A DNA stretch of 64,000 nucleotides. It comes from Gyrodactylus bullatarudis. Taxonomy: Eukaryota > Platyhelminthes > Monogenea > Gyrodactylidea > Gyrodactylidae. The DNA is taken from assembly GCA_012064415.1 (NCBI GenBank), contig SSNU01000223.1, positions 248,001 through 312,000 on the forward strand, read 5' to 3'. This document shows, piece after piece, positions 13,401 through 25,400 of the stretch; position 1 is the first letter of the stretch, and each line of letters begins with the position of its first letter. The notes beneath the pieces were generated by a model, which saw only the letters and a program-made list of their open reading frames with translations, was not told where the DNA came from and ran no database searches. A program made the translations under genes and the position numbers.

Positions 13401-16400
13401 TATATCTGCTTTATCTCCTACATTGATTAAACAATTTTATTTAGATCTTTATCTAACGGTAAATTTGAATGAAATATTCCAAGTTGAAATATTTTTGAAT
13501 TTTGGTGAAATCGTAAAACTGATGTTTTTGAATAAAAACTTTGTTATTTGATCGAAAACATCATATTTTCTCTTATGGAATGGTGATTGAGACACACCTA
13601 TTGCTAGGCTTGAATTTTTCCCAGCAGGACTCAGGCTGGGAAAAAAACACAAACAAAGTTTGAATTTATCATGGAATTTACATGAATTTCTGACTTTGAC
13701 ATCGAATAACTCAAAAACGAATGAATATACACCAAAATGATACTGGAAAAAGTTGTACAGAATTTAATTTTGCGTCGAATGATCTACTTTATATTGCCTC
13801 AAGATTGGATACAAAAGATTCAAGGGCATCGAAGAGGTTGCAGGTCAGGATTTTGGTTCAAGTTAAATAGCTCGAAAAATACACGTTCATATTGTAAAAT
13901 TTAGATTTCAATTAAACTCAAAATATTCTACAGAATGTATTTGGTTTTGTTCACTGGGATAATTTTTTTATACTGTGTTATCAATCAACGAGAAAAATTT
14001 TTGAATTTGTTCTGAGTTAGAGTTGAAAACAACGTCAACTTTTGTACCAATTTTATTTCAATGAATTTTACTACGAGAAATGATTAAATTACCTCAACTC
14101 AATTGCCAGACCCAATGAAACACAAAATTCCAACCTTAACATTTGTTGATATAGAATCCCAAAACAGTTGTGACGAAGCACACATTCCAGCACCCATGGT
14201 CCCCCAGCATGACAATTAGCACACAGACGTAGAAATTGCTAGAACTCGTTTCTTTTCACAACCAGAAAAATCCACCCCATCAAGGAAAAGAAACGCATCA
14301 AAATATCACACCAGCAACAAAAAGGAAAGCAGAGGAAAAGGATCCCAACCAACAACAAAAGCATACATGATTACTTCAAGCCGTATACATGAGGAACACA
14401 CTTCAATCCCTTTGGCAAATCAAAGGTAAATAAAAGCAATTGGCCAGAATTGAGCAGTGTACTTTATTCATTGATAGTTATATATGAATATTTCATGTCT
14501 AAGGTGTAAGGTGGAATGAAATCAATTTCTCAACTAATGAAGTTAGAGTTTTTGAAGATTCAATTTGCATAAAAATACGCTTATTTGGGATCAGGATAAG
14601 ACAAATATTATTTCGAAATCAATAAAAATTCCAAGTTTTAAAAATCAGGTAAATGGAAATTTGAAAAAATTTCATATTTTTCTTGAAAGTGCGAGTTTAT
14701 GATGAAAAAATTTAGATTTTTGTCTTTCCTAGAATGAATGTTTTTTAAACTGTAATCTTTGTGATACATTTAGAACAGTGCTTAACAGGATTTATAGATC
14801 AGAATTAAATATTTATTTTTAAGAATTAATCAAAATAGGAAATACTATCAACTTGCTAGAAATACTCTAGTATAAATAGAATCAATAACACAGTCTTACA
14901 AATCAGACTTTATTTTTGTTTTGATTTTTCAATGAAAATATTTTACAGAGACTAATGTATCCTAATTGTGGTAGATTTCTTTCCTACAAGGTGTTTTAAT
15001 AGGCATAAAATTGAGTTGAAATTTATGACTTTCGAAAAAAAGGTCAATTTTCAACTTGGACTTTAAATAGCTCAGAAACTCTATTGAAAGGCAAAACACT
15101 GCAACTTGCAGTCTGCAAGTCAGGTTTTCTATTTTTACAGAATAACTCGAAGAATTTTTTAAGAAGCACATATCTGAAATCAGAGAAAAATTCTCTACAA
15201 TAGTGGAAAATATCATTGAGTAGAATTTTTCCATGTGAGACATTTGATGGCAATGTAACCTCTAACATATCCATGAAATTTAAGGCTATTCTCGATGAAT
15301 TTGGGAATTCATGATTTTTACAAAGATCTCATTTTTTCATCAAGGTATCGGAATTTTTGAAAGATTTTTTGGTAACTGATTCAAAATGTACACTTTTACT
15401 GATTTGAGAAAAAAAAATTTCTTTTTGGAAAATTTTAGAGACATTTTTGTTGATTTCAAGGTCTGAGAGTAAATAAACGTTTTTTTTCAGGATCATCATC
15501 AGAGAAAGAAAATAATTACTCTTATTCATTTAAAAATGATCTTGGATCACCCTAGTTTATCAATTTCCAAGTAGTAAAAATGATCGAAAAATAAGAAGTA
15601 GACTTTCGCACGTAAATGGTGTGTTTTTCAAAAAAATGAATAGGAGTAATTATTTGATGATCCTGAAAAATAACGTTTGATTCCTCTCAGACCTTGAAAT
15701 CAACAAAAATTTTCAACTCAAAGCTTAAAAAAATTTTAAAAATGCGCCATCTCGAATTTTAAAATGTCTCTAAAATTTTCCAAAAAGAAATTTTTTCAAA
15801 ATTCTTTTTCTCAAATCAGTAAAAGTATACATTTTGAATCAGTTACCAAAAATTCTTTCAAAAATTTCAATATTTTGATGAAAAAATGTGATTTTTGTAA
15901 AAATCATGATTTCCCAAATTCATCGAGAATAGCTGTATAATTATAATCTAATAAAAATTCTGATGCTAAACCTTCAATATGTTACCCATATATATCAGAT
16001 GAAATGACAACGTTCAATCATACATTTCTTCATGGATGGCAGTTTATAAGTTTTATTATTAATCTGTAAAAAGTTATAATTATCTAGCAAATGATTTATT
16101 GTACAATGTACAATGTAGAGATAGATTTTTCAAATTTTCGGTTTTTAACTCTAGTCATAATCTGGTTCAGCTCTTTGAGACGGTTCTAATGATGTAGAAA
16201 ACATGGGTCTAAAAACCTACTTTAGATTGAGACATATCATGTTTAAACATTTTGTATTAACTCTAATGGAGTGAGAGAATTGCCTAATTATCATTTATTC
16301 ACATTTTTTTCGACTTTAAGCTTTAATAACTTCGTGGAGATGATATTAAAATCATTAATGAACTAAGAATATAAAAAATCAAAAAGGAACCCAAAAAGTC

Positions 16401-19400
16401 TTGTAATAAAAAAGTTTACTTGGAAGTAGTGAGATCATTTTTGGGTATTAAATGTCAAAACTTTGGCTCTATTATGTCACTATCTAAGATATCATATCTT
16501 TCAAAAATTTGAACTGAACATGAAATAGTTTGCCATGATGTGGAACTTGTGCGGCTTGGCAGTTTGAAATTATCAAAATTAAATTTTTTAAATCTACCCC
16601 TACATTGTACATAGTTCCTAACGTGAGATAGAACAATTAGGAGAATTATTTCCTTATTCAAAACTAATGAATGGTAAACAATAGAATAATGTACTTTAGA
16701 ATACTGAAAAAGCCTATCTTTGTCTGGAACTCTGTAGGAAAAAAATCTTTTCTTTGGGAAAATAATTAACTGTGGTTAATAGGCTAGGGTTTTGCATAAT
16801 TTTAAAGCGTGAAAGTCATTCTCCATTATGTCATTGCCCATTTTTCCCACAATGTCCCACGGACATGATGAAAAAACAAAATTAACCATGAAGCCCCTCA
16901 TGATGATAAGATTGCTATTTTTGAAGATAAAACTTAAGAAACTCATTGAATGGCCAAGATATTCCGGATTTTAGTGATTGTGTAGTAAAAATTCATTGAA
17001 AATTGAGCGGCGATTTGAAAAAAATTGGATTTTTAAAACCGGATGACATAATGAAGAAGCAATATGAATAATATACAATACAGAATAATGCTTAGAATTT
17101 ATAAATCTATCAGAAAAGTTGGTCCTAATATGAGGGTAAAAATTTCACCCTAGTTGACCACTAGTAGTTAGTGGTTAATGCTTCAAAGATTTACTTAACA
17201 GTTATTTCTATCAAATATCATGTACTTATTATTATTTATCTTAGCTTCGAAAAATTCTATTTTTACAACCCATTCGATTGAAAAAACTATTCCAATAATA
17301 GTAGCAAAGATCTCAGCTCTATCATTCGTCAAACAGTAGATATAGTAGTTCAGAAAATTTGGTTTATTCCAAAATATTCATTTATTTGAAAACATATTTC
17401 CAAGCCTCAAAAATAAAAAATGATCGTATCCATAGAATTCAAGTATGCGATTGACTGAACTCAATTTACCTAAGCTTCAAATATTGCCTATTTTTAGATC
17501 GAAATATGGCTCAATTTTTTATCGAATAATTGCATCTAATCAAATGTAATAAGGGTATTCATGAAAAAGGATGATTCGAGTCATGAAAAAAAATCTTCTT
17601 AGACTTAACCTTCGTCGTGGGAATAAAACTTCATTGGAAAGTCAATACAGATGGGGTCCACAGAGACCCCATTTCCAGGGCGAGGGCTAAACCATTCAAG
17701 CCCCTGTGGGTCTTATATGAAAAGGGTAACTTTCTCAAGCCATAATTCTGTTTTAAAGAAACTGAAAATAATTTATTGACAAATTTTCTGAAAGAAGAAC
17801 TAATTCTTTTTTTAAATGAGCTATAGCTTATAGAGTTAAAATATTTTATTGAGAAGTTATGAAAACTGAAATGACTTGTTTTTGAAAAAATATTAAATTT
17901 TCGTTGTTTTGAAAATCCACTCACAGAGATCGAAAAGATAGAGACTTTTATCGAGAAACCCAAGCCGTAGAATTCGAAAATGTGATCAGTGATCACCTTA
18001 AATTCATCTCTCGAAATAAAAAATTTAGCGATTTTCAGGGTCTAAAACTAGTCATTTTTGAGCCAATAACTTGAAGAGTTTTTTAAAACTAAAGGTTATC
18101 ACTGATATCCAAAGTTATAAATGCATTATTGCATATTTAAAAAATTATAAATGCATAAAATTGCAATAAGCTTGAGCGTTGAAAAAACTAAAATTTTTAT
18201 AAAATCATGCCTAAATAATGAATCACTATTGACAAAGTAAATTTCTTGATTGAATCTGATGGCTGAACCAAATAGTGTATAATCTCAATAATGTGTATTA
18301 TATATATTGTATTGTAGGGCTTAACACGACAAAAATATCTCGACCAATAAAATTCAAGCACGCTCTTTAGTCACAATCACGCCATTCAAATCTGTCAATC
18401 ACACATGGTAAAAAACATGAATTGACTTCCCATCAAGTTCTTGAGTATAAAAGATTATTTCCTCATGGATTTGAAGTGACAGCAGATAATAACATTTACG
18501 TGTTGCACTTCAATGAAAATGTTTAAATAATGATGATTATACTACTAGTTAGTCAAAACTGAAAAAAATCATAAATGCATTAAAATGCATTTTTTCATGA
18601 GTTAAAAATGAGTTAAGATTTAATTTTCATAACTGCATATTTTTGAGGCCCTAGTTATCAGCGTATTCTTAAACCATATATCTCAGCGATGTACCTTGAA
18701 AAAATTTTCCCTAGGTCTTTAAGGGTTAATTACAATTATGAAATAAGGATAGAGAATATTTTCTTAGTTAATACTTACGATGTTATTAAAAGATCTTCAG
18801 TTAACAAATTCGCATCATCGACTGTGATTTTCTGAATATTCTGAATAAAAGAACTTTTCGAGAATGAATCCGAACTGTACAAATTACGAATGAATTTCAA
18901 ATTTTGTCCATATTCATCGGAGAGGATAGCCTTTTCAATTGAATCCTTTGATATGAGCTTTCTCAGTGATGGTAGTCGGCCGAATTTTTCAAGAAAGCTT
19001 AAAATATACCAAAAATTTACTAAAATTGGACTAAATATCAAGAGAATTTATGAGGCTCTAAAAATAATTGCGTTAAAAAAACTTTAGATTAATCATCAGC
19101 ATATTCACAAACCATATGATAGACGAAAGATTTAATGCGAGTCTCTCTGTGATAACATAAATTCAAACGATAAATCAGTGCATAGAACGTTAGATTTAAC
19201 ATCATTTTTTTCAATATTCTTAAAATATATCCAACCTTGTTAGATAAGAAAATTCTGAGCACAGATTTGGAATCTGCTTCGTTTTTTATGTTAAGTTTTA
19301 CATCTAAAGTTCATGAGCTGACTACTACCCGTGTAGCTGAATAATATATTGGGGGTAGTTTCTGAAAAGCAATTTTTCAAAAATTCTAAAGTGCCAGTAT

Positions 19401-22400
19401 AAATATTATTTATTAAATAATCACAGGATTCTAGGAGCGTAATTTCTCTTCGATAAAACCTTTTTCCAGGGATGTTGACAGTTCATTGAAATTTCAATAT
19501 TTTAGAAACATTACAAAATGATAAAAGAACACAATGGTTAAAAGTTTAATTTCTCTAAACAGTATTGAGAGTATTTCGAAGTGAACCAATACATACATAA
19601 GTGAAATAAGTTATAAATAATTTTAATTTCCTTATTAATATTAGTTTCCTCAAAAACAGAATGGATTCATATGATGATATCTTACTAACCTCTTTTCAAT
19701 ATTTTTATACGTGAATAGAATATGAATGAAATCTGGATAGCCAAAGTATTCAATCATAGATATGAGCGAGGTAAAATTAGCCCCCTTGTGATAGTTGAGC
19801 TCTGATAAAATCTCTGATGCTTTGTTGACCATGATGATGGAATCTGATTCATAGAGTTTATGACTGCGTCGCATTGGGCCAAGCCATTGATTTTTTGTGA
19901 AGAATTCTTGGATAAGGGGAAACTGGTACTGGAGCTGAGCATTCATGGGACTTTTGATTGATTTCAATAGCTAGAAATTTAATGAAGATTTTTATTAAAC
20001 TTCAAATCACTATTTAATCAGTATGTATATCTCTTTAGTTCATTGACAAATTTCAAGTAATTAGTGATTAGTAGAGCCTCAAAAAAGTACTTTTTAGTCT
20101 ATTTCTACTCTAAATAAAAGACTGACTGAGTTGCTGACTAAAGAAAAAATCTTTCCATCTTATCCCAATTTAAAGTTAGCTGGTACTATTTCTGCACTAA
20201 ATTGTTGTCCCGGTACTTTCTTGTACTATTTTTCTGAATTAAGTCTCAGAGTAAAGCATTCTTCAACTAGTAAACGACCAATCAAAATTTTCGATGAATG
20301 GGTAACTAGATTCCTAAGCTAGCAGTATTTCATCGTGTAAACTGATAGCAAGTCAAAAATTATTCCATAAAATTTAAACTATAAAGATTTAATTTGTAAA
20401 ATATGCGCTATAACAGTTAAATTGTGATAAAAAATTTGACAAAAAATCAGATATTTTGATGATACAGGATTTGAATACTTCAAAATTTTGCAAGAATTTA
20501 CTGTGAAGTACTAATTTTTATTGAGAATCTCTTAAATTTTCTTCAAAGTACTCTATTCTCTTCTCATTTTTCAGTTTATGAGATACTGTATTATTTTCAA
20601 AAAAGTTGCAAAATTTTTAGTATGTAGAATTTTTTTTAGACTTATTCAAAATGAAATTTCTCTTATTTTAGCCTTATAACAATTCTGATTGGTCAAAAGA
20701 AGTTTTTATTTGAAAATTCTCCTAATTTTGTATATCCTATTACAGAAGCATGAGAGATATTGGCGTGATAATGTTGAAAAGTACTGAAATTTATGACTTT
20801 TGCATCGTCGACGTTAATCACGTAAAATCCAGAGTTTCGATAATCTTGTAGCTGATCTTTTAAACTAAACTCTACAGTCCCTTCAACTTCCAATGGATCA
20901 ACCATTCTTATTGGTTATTTTCTCACTTGTCCATACTCTGAGATTATCATGTTAAATGATTCATGTACAAACTGACAAATTAGGTGTAAATATAATCAAA
21001 GAAATATCTTAATGGATAGATATGAAGGCATTTGGTTGTTCTGATAGTAGCGTATTCTAATTAAAAGAATAAATTATTCAGTAAAAGGAACGATTGATTT
21101 ATTCGATTTTCTGATAGAAAGATTCAGTAGAAGGATATATTTTTCGGTAATAGAAGGAAGTCAAATTAGATGGAAAATTGTAGTTCCTCCTTATTTTTAT
21201 ACAAATCATTACATTATCCATCATTTCATCTCGCTTCATTTTTTTCATCTCATTCTGAAAAAAAATTGCACTAATTTCAAGTTTCCTTAATTTTCAAAGA
21301 ATTTTCATCATTTTCTATGGTTCAGGATTGTTATAAAGAGTAGGGTGAAATATCTTTAAATACTTTTAACGAAAATATTAGCGAGATAAACTTTAGTTAT
21401 AAAAAATTTTAACTTTTTAAAATAAGCACTAACACGAGATTATTTGGTAGATAATAAACCCGTAAGTTAAAGATTTTTTCCAAATCTTTTCGAAATATAA
21501 TTAAGTCAAAAACTTACAGAATTGAGAAAATTCGTCCAGGTTTGATTGTGAAACCCTGCCATAGTCTCATCATCAATAAGAGCCCAGGTGATGCCTTCAA
21601 TATTGTCAGCATTCTCAACTGGCTTTTGCAATATTCCCTTCAATCGTTGCAGAGCTTGGCTGTCATCTGAATTTAGGGAAGACTGTCCAATATCCTTAAT
21701 GAAATCTTCGTTGCTTGAAATATGCCGAAGGACTGACTTGGAGAAACTTGACAATAACGTGTTAATTTGATTACGTCTCTTGTAGGATTCATTCTCACAT
21801 TGTTTAATGCTCTTAGAAAGCCAGGATTCCTGGAAATTAATATGAAAGTCATTCAGCTTTGAAGTATTTGCACTATTATTAAAGAATTCAAAATGAGAAA
21901 AAATATATTACTATGCTTAGATAAAATATCAGAGTTGCATCACTATGTGATCTAAGACCCTGATTTTGATCGGTCGCTTACAAGTAGACAAGTTTTTAGA
22001 GTTCTTTTGAAGGAAAACCTTAATGTTCTTATGAAAAAGATTTTTTGTATAAATTGATGCTTTCAAACAGCTCTCTGATCCTTACAATACAGCTTTTTCT
22101 CACACTTCAAATTTTACCCTCGAAAACACGAATTAAATGGAAAACCAAGTGCACCAATGAAAGTAAATAATTTGATATATTTATATATTATTTACGATAT
22201 ATCACGCCCCAGTTTCTTTGGACTGGAGTGGCCAATGAGTTTCGCAACTGACTGTAACTCCAAACATTTTTCCAAATAAAAGGGAATTCCAAAATAAAAT
22301 ACTTTGATATGATTGGTTATTCTGAGGGGTTGATGAGTAAGAGTGCAATTACTGAGTCATACAGATCAGATGAAGACAAATTTAACAGGTGAGTAGGAGT

Positions 22401-25400
22401 GAAAAATTCATAAATATTTATCTAAAAGCAGTCTCACCTGATCTTATTTTTAACAATTCTAGAGTTTTATTTAACCATATATGAATTTTTTCATCTCTAA
22501 GCCAGAACCTGAATCTAAGTTATTGGTCTCTTCCCTTAACAGGTCCTTTCTTTCGCAACTTTCGAATTTTTGTCTGATGTTGATCCCAAATGACAGTATT
22601 AGAATTTCCAAAAACACTTCGGAATTCAAAAAAGGTCTAATTATTGCCAGATTCAATTTTTTAATTTATTTTAACTCATGGGGAGGATTGTGGAATTAAA
22701 CCTATTTTTTTGAATTAATCATAGTAGAATCTGATTGGTCAGAGTGAAAAAATTAATTTTATTGTTAAATCTTCCTTGTTTTTCTTGTCAATTATTACAA
22801 TGATACTTGTTCTTTCGGCATCCTTATTCTTTTTAGGAAATCGTCATCTCTAAAAGTAAATTATGTAATAAGGAAGAGAGAGAGAAGATAGATTTGGCAT
22901 TTTATCCTCGACTAACTACAGAATAGTAAATAGTACTGGTTGATATTACACAGTGTAATACAATGAATAATGGTAATAGGGAAGGAAAAAGATTTTACGG
23001 TTTATCTCCGTGTGTGTTTAAAAGGGAAATTTTCTCCATTTTTACTCTCATCATCTTTGTTATTACAATGTAGTTTTTTTCAGTACAGTATCTACAATAC
23101 GACATTACGACATGTAACGACAATGGAAAAGAAAGTATCATTTTCAGGAAAAAAGAGGTAGTTTCAAGAAGAAGTTTTAAGAGTACTTGGAATAAATGTA
23201 GAGTTATGATAAATCATTTAATTTTTTAATAAAAAGTTTCTTTTCACATTTTCCTACAGCATGCCCCCCATAATGAGCTAGACCTAATTGACATGAAGAT
23301 GAGAATTTACTTTTTTTACAAAAACTCAGAATTTTTCTCAGGAATGTCAGGAAAAAATTTATTTTTCAAATTCCATGATAAAATCAGCTAGTAAGTTGTG
23401 GAAATTAAAAAAATTTAATCTGACCAAAATTAGGCTGTTTTTCAAATTTCGAAAATGTACCAAATTTCCACTTTTTCAACTTTTGAACCAAAAATTTTTA
23501 TCGATTTCGATGATTTGAAGCAGTTAAGTAATGATATTTGGGATCAACATTGAACGAAGAATTCGAATTGGGCCATGGAGGAAGAAAGGATTCTAATGTT
23601 TTCAAGAAAAAGTTGAACTTTTAAATTTTGGATTATTCCATATCAGGATAATCAATGGAGTCAATTTTTCGATTTATCACAATAATAACGAATTTCTGTG
23701 ATTTCCTGCAGCCGAATTCGAGTTCTTCGTTCAATGTTGATCCCAAATATCATCACTTAACTGCTTCGAATCATCGAAATCGATAAAAATTTTGGGTTCA
23801 AAAGTTGAAAAAGTGGAAATTTGGTACATTTTCGAAATTCGAAAAACAGCCTAATTTTGGTCAGATTAAAAATAAACTTACTAGCTTATTTTATCATGTA
23901 ATTTGAAAAATAAATTTTTTCCTGACATTCCTCAGAAAAATATTGAGTTTTTTGTAAAAAAAGTAAATTCTCATCTTCATGTCAACTAGCTTTAGTATTT
24001 CTGACACATCAGGGAGAATACGGGATCATAAACGATTTGCATGATAATGTTTAGCAAAGAATCTCACATCTATCGGGTTGGCAAAGATCGTGGAAATATT
24101 GTATTGAAGATAGTGAACTTTAAATCATCTTCATGTACTTTTGTAAAACATTTTGAGCTTGGAAAAATAAAGCATTACAGTTATTTTACGAAATTAATGG
24201 ACAATTTTTCGATATTAGAGGAGACGTTGACAAAATTAGTGTGTAAAATGTTACGCAGATTCCAAAAATTTTTTAAGTTGCTCAGTTTTTGCGCAATTCG
24301 CGAAAAACCGAAATAGCACAATTTTCATAATTGGGACTTGAATAAATCAATTTTTCGACTTGATCCTTAGACATTTTAGAGTCAAATTTGATATCATTTA
24401 AAAGAGCGTAAAATTTTCTATATGATGCTTATAAGTTCAAACGTGCTTTTGAAATGGATCATTCTTAAAATTGGTCTTAAAGTTGAAAAAAATGCCCTTT
24501 TTTGTTTTTACTCTTCAACAGGCTATATTATTTTGCGAAAATCTCAAATTAAAATCATAATAATCATGCAATTACTATTTGACAGTGAGAAAACTAGATG
24601 GCTCTCTTAGTATTGTGAAGAATTTGAATTTTTCAAAAGAGAATCCATTTCTCAATTTAACTGTATATGATTTCTAAAATAAACAAACTTAAATAAACAA
24701 GATATTTATTACTCGTTAAGGTTTGATTAATATGAGTGTTTGAAATCCAAAAGCATTTGGCGTGTTAGTAAAGAAACTTAACGTTATTAGAGCAATCAGT
24801 TTTTAACAGGCTATTTTTGTAATAAATGGATGATTTAAACACCAAAAAAATTTTCTGATTCTAATGAACTATTCGTCTTCTAAATCATCTTAATGGCACC
24901 CCGTCAAAATCAAAATGTCTTCTAATTTTTCCAAAATTTTTTTTATTTTAAATCACTAAAAGCGTTCCTTTAGATTCGGTTACCAGAATAATCTTCAGAA
25001 ATTTTTGATATCCTGATGAAAAAATGAGATTTTTGTAAAAATTATGAATTCCCAAATTCATCGAGTATAGCTGTATGTCTATTGATCTGAATTTCAAGAA
25101 GAATCTTCACCCAAGTCCTTATTTGTCATGGGTTTTGGTTCTTGATAAAAGAGGCGTCTCAAAAATTCTACACTTACAAATGAAAGGAGTTTTTATAGTT
25201 TATTCAACCTTTGGTAGGAATAAGCGATAGAGAAGATAAGAAAAAGAGGGGAGAGGCTGGTTAGGATTCTGGAATGAAATCTTAGTTTTTAGTTTTTTGT
25301 AATCCTCATCATACAGTGAGTTGCATAGATAACGCCTCGATAACAATCAGTACTCAGGAATAGTCATGAATAAAAACACTCATGAAAAACACTTAAACAG

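Noticed and set aside
17631..17996. 121-codon minus-strand frame
   Set aside because: Its Ser/Phe/Lys-rich composition follows AT bias, and there is no motif or splice support.
24041..24316. 91-codon plus-strand frame next to the family C fold-back
   Set aside because: No recognisable family; it is antisense within an intron and starts right after a repeat, so chance is more likely.
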